From the NCBI RefSeq assembly GCF_001571145.1, contig NZ_BCTF01000011.1, forward strand, positions 93,643-157,642: a stretch of DNA of 64,000 bases. Direction: 5' to 3'. Position numbers and translations under genes: made by a program. The notes under the pieces are model-generated. The model did no database searches. It was not told the DNA's origin and was given only the letters and a program-made list of their open reading frames with translations. The DNA is from Hydrogenophaga flava NBRC 102514 (GTDB taxonomy: Bacteria; Pseudomonadota; Gammaproteobacteria; Burkholderiales; Burkholderiaceae_C). Of this stretch, positions 53,798 to 61,396 are shown piece by piece; position 1 is the first letter of the stretch; each line of letters opens with the position of its first letter.

Positions 53798-55258
53798 ATG
53801 AAACCCCTTCTCTTGCTCTGTAGGTTCCGCGTCTGGCCGCTGGCCGCCTGCCTGCTGCTCTGGCTGGCCCTGCTGGGGCTGCAGGCGGCCGGCGCCGTGC
53901 CCGCGCATGCGCCGCTCGGGCTGGGCAGCGCCTGGGCGCAGGACGATGGGGACGACGGCGATGATGGCGATGACGACGGGGACGATGGCGGCGCTGCTCG
54001 CCCAGGGGGCGGTGGCGCGCGGGGACCGGCCACCTCGCGTGCGCCAGGCCCGGCCGCGTCGCCCGCCTCTGGCGGTGACGGCGGTGCCGCCGGTGCAGGA
54101 CGCGCCGGGCCCTCCGGTTCGGGCAACCGCGCGTTCACCGTGGTGCCGGTCGCGCCGGCCATGCCGCCGCGCGCCGAGCCCGACGGTTTCCTCGCCAGCG
54201 AACTGCTGGCCACCAACCCGTCCCCGGCCGCGTTGCGCCGTGTACAGGCTTGGGGCGCGCGGGTGATCGAGTCGGTGGATCACACCAGCCTGGGCGTTCG
54301 CACGGTGCGGCTGCGGCTGCCGCCCGGGCTGGACGCGCGCACGGCGGCCGAGATCGCGGCCGAGCGCGACCCCGGGGTGTTCGAGCTGCACCGCCTCTAC
54401 CGGCTGGAGCAGGGTGCCGCCCTTTCGGGCTGCCAGGGCGCGGCCTGCGAGGCGGTGCAGCGGCTGGGCTGGCCCGCCGCGGGCGAGCGCTGCGGCGCCG
54501 ACCAGGTGGTGGGCATGGTGGACACCGAGGTGCAGGCCGACCACCCCAGCCTGCGCGGGGCGCGGCTGAGCACGCGCCGCTTCCTCTCCCCCGGGCAGAC
54601 ACCGGCCGACGCTGCGCACGGCACGGCGGTGGCGGCGATCCTCGCCGGGCAGGCCGACGGCGGTTTCGCGGGCCTGCTGCCACGGGCGCGGTTGCTGGCC
54701 GCCGCGCCGTTCGTCCGCCTGCCGTCGGGGACCACCGCCGCCGATGCCGCGGCGCTGGTGCGCAGCCTGGACTGGCTGGTGGCGCAGGGTGCGCGCGTGA
54801 TCGGGCTGAGCCTGAGCGGGCCGCCCAGCCTGGCGCTGCAGACCGCGGTGGCACAGGCGCAGCGACGAGGTGTGCTGCTCGCTGCTGCCGCGGGCAACGG
54901 CGGGCGCAGGGACGAGCCGGTCTACCCGGCGGCGCTGGACGGCGTGCTCGGCGTGACCGCGCTCGGCCAGGGCAACCGGGTCTACTGGCGCGCCAACCAG
55001 GGCGCCCACGTGGATTACGCGCTGCCGGGGGTGGATGTCGCCACGCCCGAACCCACAGGCGAACTGCGCCCGCGCAGCGGCACCTCGTTCGCCGTGCCCT
55101 TCCTGGTAGCCAAGGTCTCGCAGTCGGTGGCCGAGCAGCGCCTGTCGCCGGCGCAGTGGCTGAGCGGGCAGGGTGTGCCCGTGGCCGACCTGGGCGAGGC
55201 CGGGCGCGATCCGGTGTTCGGCTGGGGCATGCCCCAGGTGCCGCTGGCCTGCCGCTGA
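53798..55258 (+). CDS. secreted subtilisin-like (S8) serine protease with Asp/Gly tract
   Basis: 486 residues. Signal segment (RVWPLAACLLLWLALLGL), then residues 45-65 consist almost only of Asp and Gly (DDGDDGDDGDDDGDDGG), then a Gly/Ala/Pro-rich linker. Peptidase S8 domain from about 215: catalytic Asp in VGMVDTEVQADHP, His in AAHGTAVAAILAG, oxyanion Asn in AAAAGNGGR and Ser in RSGTSFAVPFLVA. MVDTEV replaces the usual DTGV. The acidic tract may bind calcium. Under a predicted ECF promoter shared with the sigma gene. Confidence 0.85.
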   Translation: MKPLLLLCRFRVWPLAACLLLWLALLGLQAAGAVPAHAPLGLGSAWAQDDGDDGDDGDDDGDDGGAARPGGGGARGPATSRAPGPAASPASGGDGGAAGAGRAGPSGSGNRAFTVVPVAPAMPPRAEPDGFLASELLATNPSPAALRRVQAWGARVIESVDHTSLGVRTVRLRLPPGLDARTAAEIAAERDPGVFELHRLYRLEQGAALSGCQGAACEAVQRLGWPAAGERCGADQVVGMVDTEVQADHPSLRGARLSTRRFLSPGQTPADAAHGTAVAAILAGQADGGFAGLLPRARLLAAAPFVRLPSGTTAADAAALVRSLDWLVAQGARVIGLSLSGPPSLALQTAVAQAQRRGVLLAAAAGNGGRRDEPVYPAALDGVLGVTALGQGNRVYWRANQGAHVDYALPGVDVATPEPTGELRPRSGTSFAVPFLVAKVSQSVAEQRLSPAQWLSGQGVPVADLGEAGRDPVFGWGMPQVPLACR

Positions 55259-55274
55259 GGGCCGCGGGCACGGT

Positions 55275-56012
55275 TCAAGGCTGGGTCTGCACGCGTTCGA
55301 GCAGGCGCTGCAGACGCTCGGGCGTCGCCAGTTCGCCGGGCAGGGCCGCCGACAGCACCAGCTCGTGGCGGCGGCCGCCTTCGTTCCAGCTGTGGCGCAC
55401 AAAATGTCCGAGCGAGGGCGCGTAGTCCCAGCGCGCCGTCTGCAGCACGAGTGGCAGGCCCTCGCGGCGGCTGCGGCAGACCACGTGGAAACTGGGGAAG
55501 TCGCCGGCGGGCACCACCGACAGGCGCGCGTCCTGCACCTCGCAGGTCCATTGCAGCGTGGTCTTGCGCTCGCCGCGCGGCAGCAGGCCCGGCTCGGTGC
55601 GGTCCTCTTCGAAGCTCACGTTGCGGCCCACCTGCAACGGCCACAGCGCCGCCGGGTTGCCGCGCAGGCTGCTGCGAATGTCGCGGCCCCAGCGGTTCTG
55701 CTGCAGCAGCGGCGCAAAGAAGTCGGTGCGGGTGAGGAAGACCTGCCCCTCGGGACCGGTCCATTCCAGGGTGTCGCGCGCCACGCGGGACACCCGCTCG
55801 ACCCCGGTGCGGCCGAAGACAAAGGTGTCGCCCACGCGGTAGGCGGGTCGCGGCGCGGGGGGCAGCTGCAGCGCTGGCGCCGCGGCCTCGGGCTGCGACA
55901 GCGCCTCTTGGGCGTCGGTCACCAGGCCGGTGGGCAGCTGCGCGCAGCCGGCCACCGCCAGCGCCAGGCCGGTGGCGGGCCAGTGGCGGTGCCGCACGCG
56001 GGGTTGTTTCAT
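55275..56012 (-). CDS. hypothetical lipoprotein
   Basis: 245 residues with a lipoprotein signal (WPATGLALAVAGCAQ). No family recognised. The C-terminal two thirds look like a beta-rich domain (YRVGDTFVFGRTGVERVSR, TLQWTCEVQDARLSVVPAGDFPSFHVVCRSRR) with two Cys that could pair. Its start overlaps the DUF6065-like gene stop (ATGA), so it is the third gene of the Ser/Asn-repeat operon. Convergent with the S8 protease gene. Confidence 0.7.
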   Translation of the reverse strand: MKQPRVRHRHWPATGLALAVAGCAQLPTGLVTDAQEALSQPEAAAPALQLPPAPRPAYRVGDTFVFGRTGVERVSRVARDTLEWTGPEGQVFLTRTDFFAPLLQQNRWGRDIRSSLRGNPAALWPLQVGRNVSFEEDRTEPGLLPRGERKTTLQWTCEVQDARLSVVPAGDFPSFHVVCRSRREGLPLVLQTARWDYAPSLGHFVRHSWNEGGRRHELVLSAALPGELATPERLQRLLERVQTQP

Positions 56013-56716
56013 GAGCGGCGGTCCCGCGCTTCCTTGCGGTACCAGCCGTCGCCGGCGCCGGTCGCGCGCAGGATGCGCTGGCGTTCGGTCGCCTCGGCCT
56101 CGGTCTCGGCGCGCACCACGCCAGGCCGCAGCAGGTCGTCGCGCCGGAACGGGATCACCTGCACCAGCGGCGTGCCTTTCTCCAGCGTGTAGAAGCCGTC
56201 GGGCGCGGTGGCGAAGAAGGGAAAGTTGATCAGCGAGCGGTACTCGTCGGTGTCCACGATGCCCGAGGCCACCTCGATCACGCCGTTGGGCTGGTTCATC
56301 GGCGGGATGAAGAGGCAGCTCCAGCCTGGCGGTGTGCGGATGGTCCAGTGGTTGTGGATCTTGCACGGCGGGCGGGGCTGCATCGGGTGGCCGTTGACCT
56401 GGTACGGGTGGTGGTTGCTCACCATGGTTTTGTCGAAGTCCCAGCCGGTGTTCACGGTCTCGCCGTTGTCGGCGATCTCGATGCGCACCGTGGCCGCCAG
56501 CGGCAGGATCCAGCCGGCCATCAGAGCGTCCAGGAAGGGCATGCAGCGCTTGACGGTCAGTGCGTTGTCGGTGGTCGAGAGGTGGTTCTTGTCCACCGGC
56601 GCGAGGCGCCGGAACCAGTCCGGCAGGGCCTCGCGCGCCGGCACCGGCGGCGCGATGACACCCAGGTCTTGCGGGGCGCAGAGGAACTCGATGCAGGGCT
56701 CGGTGGACGTGGTCAT
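56009..56716 (-). CDS. DUF6065-like protein
   Basis: 235 residues, no signal peptide, probably cytosolic. Features recalled for DUF6065: NHWTIRTPPGWSCLFIPPMN, GIVDTDEYRSLINFPFFA and KGTPLVQVIPFRRDD. The function of the family is unknown to me; the beta-rich IHNHW...PPMN core looks like a small double-psi or cupin-type barrel. Placed 14 nt after the Ser/Asn-repeat gene and overlapping the lipoprotein gene, so it is made together with secreted proteins although not itself secreted. Confidence 0.7.
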   Translation of the reverse strand: MTTSTEPCIEFLCAPQDLGVIAPPVPAREALPDWFRRLAPVDKNHLSTTDNALTVKRCMPFLDALMAGWILPLAATVRIEIADNGETVNTGWDFDKTMVSNHHPYQVNGHPMQPRPPCKIHNHWTIRTPPGWSCLFIPPMNQPNGVIEVASGIVDTDEYRSLINFPFFATAPDGFYTLEKGTPLVQVIPFRRDDLLRPGVVRAETEAEATERQRILRATGAGDGWYRKEARDRRS

Positions 56717-56730
56717 GGGCGGCGCTCCTT

Positions 56731-57414
56731 TCAGTCGCTGCTGTTGCTGCTGGAGTTGGACGAGCTGTTCGACGAACTGTTCGAAGAGCTGTTGGAGGAG
56801 CTGTTCGACGAACCGTTCGACGAGCTGTTGCTGCTGGAGTTCGACGACCGGTTGGACGAGCTGTTGTTCGACCGGTTGCTGCTCGAGTTGCTGGAACTGT
56901 TGGACGAGCGGTTGCTGCTGCTGTTGGCCGACGAGTTCGAGGATGAGTTCGACGACGAGTTGGCCGAGCTGTTGCTGCTCGAATTGGAAGAGCGGTTGGA
57001 CGAACTGTTGGACGCGCCCTGTCCCTGGCGGCCGCCGCCGTTGCGCGGGCCGCTGATGTCCGACCGGTTGCTGCTGGAGCTGGACGAACTGTTGGAGGAT
57101 CTGTTGGACGACGAGTTGCTCGACGAACCGTTCTGCCGTCCGCCGCGGTCGTCACCCAGACCCACGGCCGCTGCGGCGGATTTCATGCCGCGCTCCCAGC
57201 CGTTGAAGAAGCGGTGCACCGGGGTGTCGCCGCGCGGCGTGCCTCCGCGCTGGCCATCGTCGTCGGAGGCCAGGACACGGGGCGCTGCCGTGCGTTCCAT
57301 GCTGGGCAACTGGCGCGTCCATTCGCGCAGGGACGGCAGGGCCTGGGCCTGCACGCTGCTGCCGGTCATCAGGGCCGCCACGGTGGCGGCAATGGCTCGG
57401 AGAGGTTGTTTCAT
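56731..57414 (-). CDS. secreted Ser/Asn-repeat low-complexity protein
   Basis: 227 residues. Signal peptide MKQPLRAIAATVAALMTGSSVQAQA, about 70 residues of ordinary sequence (TPVHRFFNGWERGMKSAAAA), then from about residue 95 to the end an almost pure Ser/Asn repeat (units such as SSNSSSN and SSNRSS, with occasional Arg, Ala or Gly and one RNGGGRQGQG break). The repeat is extended, polar and probably unstructured: a candidate surface, glycosylated or amyloid-like segment. RBS is weak. Preceded by an ECF-type promoter. The opposite strand also stays open, but the signal peptide and operon support this strand. Confidence 0.75.
   Translation of the reverse strand: MKQPLRAIAATVAALMTGSSVQAQALPSLREWTRQLPSMERTAAPRVLASDDDGQRGGTPRGDTPVHRFFNGWERGMKSAAAAVGLGDDRGGRQNGSSSNSSSNRSSNSSSSSSSNRSDISGPRNGGGRQGQGASNSSSNRSSNSSSNSSANSSSNSSSNSSANSSSNRSSNSSSNSSSNRSNNSSSNRSSNSSSNSSSNGSSNSSSNSSSNSSSNSSSNSSSNSSD
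56734..57126. repeat. degenerate tandem repeat encoding Ser/Asn
   Basis: About 390 bp of degenerate 9- to 12-bp units of the AGCAGCTCGAACAGC type (minus strand), broken once around 57020-57055 by Gly/Arg/Gln codons. Synonymous variation is extensive, so the array is old or selected at protein level rather than a recent expansion. Confidence 0.7.
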
Positions 57415-57429
57415 GAAGGGCTCCACTGG

Positions 57430-57500
57430 GTTGAACACATCACCGGTGCCGCATTGCAGCCGGTGTGTGTGTTCAACGCGTGGCGCCCTCAGGATATTCC
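57430..57500 (-). promoter_or_regulatory. ECF-type promoter and overlapping inverted repeat before the Ser/Asn-repeat gene
   Basis: Minus strand GGAATA (57495-57500), 16-nt spacer, CGTTGA (57473-57478): the same elements as the divergent promoters at 53.7 kb. A long inverted repeat overlaps it: GTTGAACACATCACCGG (57430-57446) against CCGGTGTGTGTGTTCAAC (57460-57477). Covering the -10 and start region, it could be an operator or, if transcribed, a partial 5' structure. Confidence 0.55.
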
Positions 57501-57574
57501 GGCCTTGCTGGTAAGCGGGTGTAAGGCCGGTAATCCGCAGGCTGTCCGGGGGTTTGCCTGCACAGGCGCGACGT

Positions 57575-58390
57575 TCAGTTCGGATCGGGCACGTAGCCCC
57601 GGTTCGCACCCGGGAAGGCGCTGGGCCGGTCGCGCCAGCGGCGGCGCTCCGGCGGGATCACACCCAGCGCGACCAGGTTCTCGCGGCTGTCGTAGCGGAT
57701 GCGGATGATCTCGTCCGGACGGTTGCTGCGGCGCTCGAAGTCTGTCTCGCCCACGCGGTCGCGTTCGCGATCGCCGTGGCCAGTGCCCAGCTGGGGCCCC
57801 GCCTGCGCACCGTTGTGGGAACGCTCCTGCAGCTGCGGGCTGGACTTGCTGCCCGAGCGGGGTTCGCTGCGATCGAACGGCGGGAAGGGCGGCAGCGGCG
57901 GGCGCGGCAGTTGGAAGGCCTCGCGCTCGCGGAACACCGCCACGCCAATCACGCCCACGTCGTCCGGGCGCCCGGTGCGCGCCGCGTAGGAGCGCGAGTG
58001 GCGGGTGAACTCGAAGGCCGCGATCTCGCGCTTGCTCTTGCGCCAGCCGGCCACGTCGTAGCGCTGCATGGGCTCCAGCACGTAGCCGGCCTGGTCGAAG
58101 TCGGCGGTCTCGCCGGTGATCACGTTCACGCCGTCCACCGACACCACGTTGAGCAGGCGCTCGCGGCTGTCGTTGAGCAGCTCGATGGCGTAGCGGGCAC
58201 CCGGTTCGCCCGCCACCCAGTACTCGCCGCGGTGGCGGTAGAGCGGCAGCACCGCACCGCGGTCTCGGTCGATCACGCGCACGTCGGTCAGGCGTCCCTC
58301 GGCCATGGCCGGCAACGCGGTGAGCAGGGCCGAGCCGGCAATGGCGCCCAGCGCCAGGCGGCGGGAAAGCAGGGGGGTGGAGGTGGTCAT
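57575..58390 (-). CDS. secreted protein of unknown function (paralogue of 63051-63902)
   Basis: 271 residues. Tat-like signal (LLSRRLALGAIAGSALLTALPAMA). The N-terminal domain VRVIDRDRGAVLPLYRHRGEYWVAGEPGARYAIELLN has a jelly-roll-like look and ends with RTGRPDDVGVIGVAVFRE. A variable Pro/Ser-rich linker follows, then a short conserved end motif GTGHGDRERDRVGETDFERRS and IRIRYDSRENLVALGVIPP. Same architecture as 63051-63902. Family unknown to me. Between the Ser/Asn operon and FKBP, probably its own transcript. Confidence 0.75.
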   Translation of the reverse strand: MTTSTPLLSRRLALGAIAGSALLTALPAMAEGRLTDVRVIDRDRGAVLPLYRHRGEYWVAGEPGARYAIELLNDSRERLLNVVSVDGVNVITGETADFDQAGYVLEPMQRYDVAGWRKSKREIAAFEFTRHSRSYAARTGRPDDVGVIGVAVFREREAFQLPRPPLPPFPPFDRSEPRSGSKSSPQLQERSHNGAQAGPQLGTGHGDRERDRVGETDFERRSNRPDEIIRIRYDSRENLVALGVIPPERRRWRDRPSAFPGANRGYVPDPN

Positions 58391-58564
58391 CGTGGGTCTC
58401 CTGGGACCGGTGGTTGCGAGGACTGCAGTACATCGCGGCCGCGTCAACGTTTGCCCCATGGCGTGCAAAGCCTGTGTAAACAGGTGTTTGAAGTGGTGCC
58501 AGCGCCGGGCCGGTGCCGGGCTGGAATAATCGGCCTTCCGTTTTTTTCAACCCGAGGACACACC

Positions 58565-58912
58565 ATGATCACCACCCCCAGCGGCCTGCAGTACGAAGAC
58601 ACCACCGTCGGCAACGGCGAGGTCGCACAGGCCGGCCGCCGCGTGCAGGTGCACTACACCGGCTGGCTCTACAACGACGGCGTGCAGGGCGCCAAGTTCG
58701 ACTCCAGCAAGGACCGCGGCCAGCCCTTCGAATTCCCGCTCGGCGCTGGCCACGTGATCAAGGGCTGGGACGAGGGCGTGCAGGGCATGGCCGTCGGCGG
58801 CACGCGCCGACTGGTGATCCCGGCCGCGCTGGGCTACGGCGCGCGCGGCGCCGGCGGCGTGATCCCGCCCAACGCCACGCTGCTGTTCGAAGTCGACCTG
58901 CTGGCCGTCTGA
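58565..58912 (+). CDS. FKBP-type peptidyl-prolyl cis-trans isomerase
   Basis: 115 residues, single FKBP domain without signal peptide. VQVHYTGWLYNDG, KFDSSKDRGQPFEFPLGAG, VIKGWDEGVQGM and GYGARGAGGVIPPNATLLFEV are all standard. Speeds prolyl isomerisation during cytosolic folding. RBS GAGGACACACC. The downstream dehydrogenase starts 8 nt after its stop and is probably co-transcribed. Confidence 0.93.
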   Translation: MITTPSGLQYEDTTVGNGEVAQAGRRVQVHYTGWLYNDGVQGAKFDSSKDRGQPFEFPLGAGHVIKGWDEGVQGMAVGGTRRLVIPAALGYGARGAGGVIPPNATLLFEVDLLAV

Positions 58913-58920
58913 GTGCGGGT

Positions 58921-59904
58921 ATGAGCCAGCGCCCCGCCATCCTGATCGCGCGCGCCGTGTTCCCCGAGGTGGTGGAACGCCTGCGCGCGCACTTCGAGGT
59001 CGAGACCACGCCGCCCGGCGTGGTCTGGTCTGCAGCCGAACTCATCGAGCGCCTGCAGGGCAAGGACGGGGTGCTGACCACCGGCAGCGAGCGCATCGAC
59101 GCGGCGCTGCTGGCGGCCTGCCCGCAGCTGAAGATCGTGGCCAACCTTGCGGTGGGCTACAACAACTTCGATCTGGACGCGATGACGGCGGCTGGCGTGC
59201 AGGCCACCAACGCGCCCGACGTGCTCACCGAGACCACGGCCGACTTCGGCTTTGCGCTGCTGATGGCGACTGCGCGGCGCATCGCCGAGAGCGAACACTT
59301 CCTGCGCGCAGGACAGTGGAAGCAGTGGTCGCTCGACCTGTTCGCGGGTGCCGATATTCACGGCAGCACGCTCGGCATCCTGGGCATGGGCCGCATCGGC
59401 CAGGCCATTGCCCGCCGCGGCGCCCACGGCTTCGGCATGCGGGTGGTCTACCACAACCGGTCGCGGCTGGACGCCGAAAAAGAGGCCGCCTGCGGCGCGA
59501 GTTATGTCTCGCGCGAAGACCTGTTCTCGCAGGCTGACCACGTGGTGCTGGTGCTGCCCTACACCCCCGCGGCGCACCACACCGTGGGCGCGGCCGAGCT
59601 GGCGCTGATGAAACCCACGGCCACCCTGGTCAACATCGCGCGCGGCGGCATCGTCGACGAGAACGCGCTGGTCGCGGCGCTGCGCGAGAAACGCATTGCT
59701 GCGGCGGGGCTGGACGTGTTCGAGGGCGAGCCCCAGGTCAACCCCGAGCTGCTGACGGTACCCAACGTGGTGCTCACGCCGCACATCGCCAGCGCCACCC
59801 TGCCCACGCGCATGGCGATGGCCATGCTCGCGGCCGACAACCTGATCGCCTACCTGACCACCGGGCAGGCCAGGACGCCGCTCAACCAAGTCGCTCCGCA
59901 CTGA
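58921..59904 (+). CDS. D-isomer 2-hydroxyacid dehydrogenase (glyoxylate/hydroxypyruvate reductase-like)
   Basis: 327 residues. Rossmann motif LGILGMGRIGQAIARRG; catalytic Arg in NIARGGIVDENAL, Glu in LDVFEGEPQ and His in LTPHIASAT. The pattern fits GhrB-type glyoxylate/hydroxypyruvate reductases or D-glycerate dehydrogenase. Uses NAD(P)H. It may serve glycolate or serine-cycle carbon, and it lies far from the ureide operon. Confidence 0.9.
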   Translation: MSQRPAILIARAVFPEVVERLRAHFEVETTPPGVVWSAAELIERLQGKDGVLTTGSERIDAALLAACPQLKIVANLAVGYNNFDLDAMTAAGVQATNAPDVLTETTADFGFALLMATARRIAESEHFLRAGQWKQWSLDLFAGADIHGSTLGILGMGRIGQAIARRGAHGFGMRVVYHNRSRLDAEKEAACGASYVSREDLFSQADHVVLVLPYTPAAHHTVGAAELALMKPTATLVNIARGGIVDENALVAALREKRIAAAGLDVFEGEPQVNPELLTVPNVVLTPHIASATLPTRMAMAMLAADNLIAYLTTGQARTPLNQVAPH

Positions 59905-59919
59905 GGCCCTGCGGCCAGG

Positions 59920-60261
59920 TCAGCGCCGGGCGGCGGCGGCGCCAAGGTGCGCGAGGTACAGCGGCAGGGCGATCGCCAGTCCCACCCCGAAACACAGCGC
60001 GATCCAGGCCAAGGCCCGCCAGCGGCTGAGCGGGGCCGTTTCGCGCCAGACCCAGACCGCAAACACCAGCGCCGACAGGTACACGTCGATCGTGATCGCA
60101 CTGGTCAGCGGGTTGACCATGGCATCGGCCCAGAAGCGCCCGGGCGCCACGCTGCCCCCCGACTGGAAGTACTGCAGGTTGTAGAACCAGGTGCCCACCA
60201 GTCCGGCCAGTGCCAGCGCCAGGTACCAGCGGGTGATGGGTCTCGGGGTCGGTGGTGTCAT
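59920..60261 (-). CDS. DUF2834-like small membrane protein
   Basis: 113 residues with three hydrophobic segments (ITRWYLALALAGLVGTWFYN, AITIDVYLSALVFAVWVW, LAWIALCFGVGLAIALPLYL). NLQYFQSGGSVAPGRFWADAMVNPLTSAITIDVYL is characteristic of the DUF2834 family; function unknown. Start at MTPPTPRP. Convergent with the 2-hydroxyacid dehydrogenase. Confidence 0.8.
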   Translation of the reverse strand: MTPPTPRPITRWYLALALAGLVGTWFYNLQYFQSGGSVAPGRFWADAMVNPLTSAITIDVYLSALVFAVWVWRETAPLSRWRALAWIALCFGVGLAIALPLYLAHLGAAAARR

Positions 60262-60353
60262 GCAGCGGCTCCATGAATCGATGGGCTGCATTGGACCCGT
60301 GACCTGCCTGGTCTTAAAGTGTCCGGAATGACATCTTTGGAGCGATTTCAGAC

Positions 60354-61349
60354 ATGCCCGACTTCAGCCTGATCGTCCTGCCCGGCAGCCTGACCAGCGG
60401 CGTGGCCGTGACGCTGGACATGCTGTCGGCGGCGCAGGTGATGGCGCCGCGCTGCGGCGTGCCAGCGCCGACCTGGCGGGTGCTCTCGCCAGAGGGTGGC
60501 CCGGTGGCGCTGTCGATGGGCCTGACTGTGGACACCCGCCCCCTGCCGCGGCGCGCGGGCGCCGACCCTTCGGTGTGGGTGCTGCCCGGCTTGCGTCTGG
60601 CCGACACCGCGCAACTGGCGCAACACCTGGACGACCCACGCGTGCAGGCGACGGCTGCGGCGGTACGCCGCCATGTGGCTGCGGGCGGGCGCGTGGCGGC
60701 GTCGTGTTTCTCGGTGTTCGTGCTGGGTCTGGCGGGCGTGCTGGACGGGCGCCGCGCCACCACCACCTGGTGGCTGGCCCACCTGCTGCAGCAGCGGTTT
60801 CCCGCCTGCCGCGTGGACGCCGACCGCATGGTGTGCGTGGACGGCCCTGTCGCCACCGGCGGGGCGGCCCTGGCTCAGACCGACCTGATGCTGCACCTGC
60901 TGCGCGAACATGGCGGACACGCGCTGGCCGACTGGGTCAGCCGGGTGCTGCTGATCGACGCCCGCGCGGCGCAGTCGCCCTACGTGGTGCCCCAGGCCCT
61001 GGTGGCGGGCGACGACTTTGTCAGCGGCCTCGTGCAGCAGATCGAGGCGCGTTGGCCTGAAGCGGTGACCGTGTCGATGCTGGCGCAGCAGGCCGCGATG
61101 TCGACCCGCACGCTGGCGCGCCATGTGCAGCGCGCCACCGGCAAGTCGCCGATGGCGCTGATCCAGAGCGTGCGTCTGCGGCGCGCGCGGGCCCTGCTGG
61201 AGCACACGCGCTTGCCGGTGGAGCAGGTGGCAGCCGCGGTGGGCTACCAGGACGCCACAGCCTTGCGCCGGATGCTGCAGCGGCTGACCGAGGCCACGCC
61301 GCGCCAGGTCCGGCGGCAGCGCCCGGTGGCCGATCCGGCACGGTCATAG
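60354..61349 (+). CDS. GlxA-family transcriptional regulator (DJ-1/PfpI domain plus AraC HTH)
   Basis: 331 residues. The N-terminal glutamine-amidotransferase-like domain (MPDFSLIVLPGSLTSGVAVT, GGRVAASCFSVFVLG with a Cys at the elbow) joins a C-terminal AraC double HTH (SMLAQQAAMSTRTLARHVQRATG, VEQVAAAVGYQDATALRRML). Such proteins control catabolic or stress genes in response to small amines or amides. Its start is divergent from the DUF2834 gene across 92 nt, which is the obvious candidate target. Confidence 0.88.
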   Translation: MPDFSLIVLPGSLTSGVAVTLDMLSAAQVMAPRCGVPAPTWRVLSPEGGPVALSMGLTVDTRPLPRRAGADPSVWVLPGLRLADTAQLAQHLDDPRVQATAAAVRRHVAAGGRVAASCFSVFVLGLAGVLDGRRATTTWWLAHLLQQRFPACRVDADRMVCVDGPVATGGAALAQTDLMLHLLREHGGHALADWVSRVLLIDARAAQSPYVVPQALVAGDDFVSGLVQQIEARWPEAVTVSMLAQQAAMSTRTLARHVQRATGKSPMALIQSVRLRRARALLEHTRLPVEQVAAAVGYQDATALRRMLQRLTEATPRQVRRQRPVADPARS

Positions 61350-61396
61350 AGCTGAGCGCCTGCTGCGCGGCGACGCTGCAGGCGCGGCTCGTCTTT

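Noticed and set aside
56348..57514. Plus-strand open frame rich in Leu, Asp and Glu opposite the Ser/Asn-repeat gene
   Set aside because: It is the complement of the Ser/Asn codons, has no ribosome site and spans two genes. The minus strand has a signal peptide, operon spacing and a promoter.
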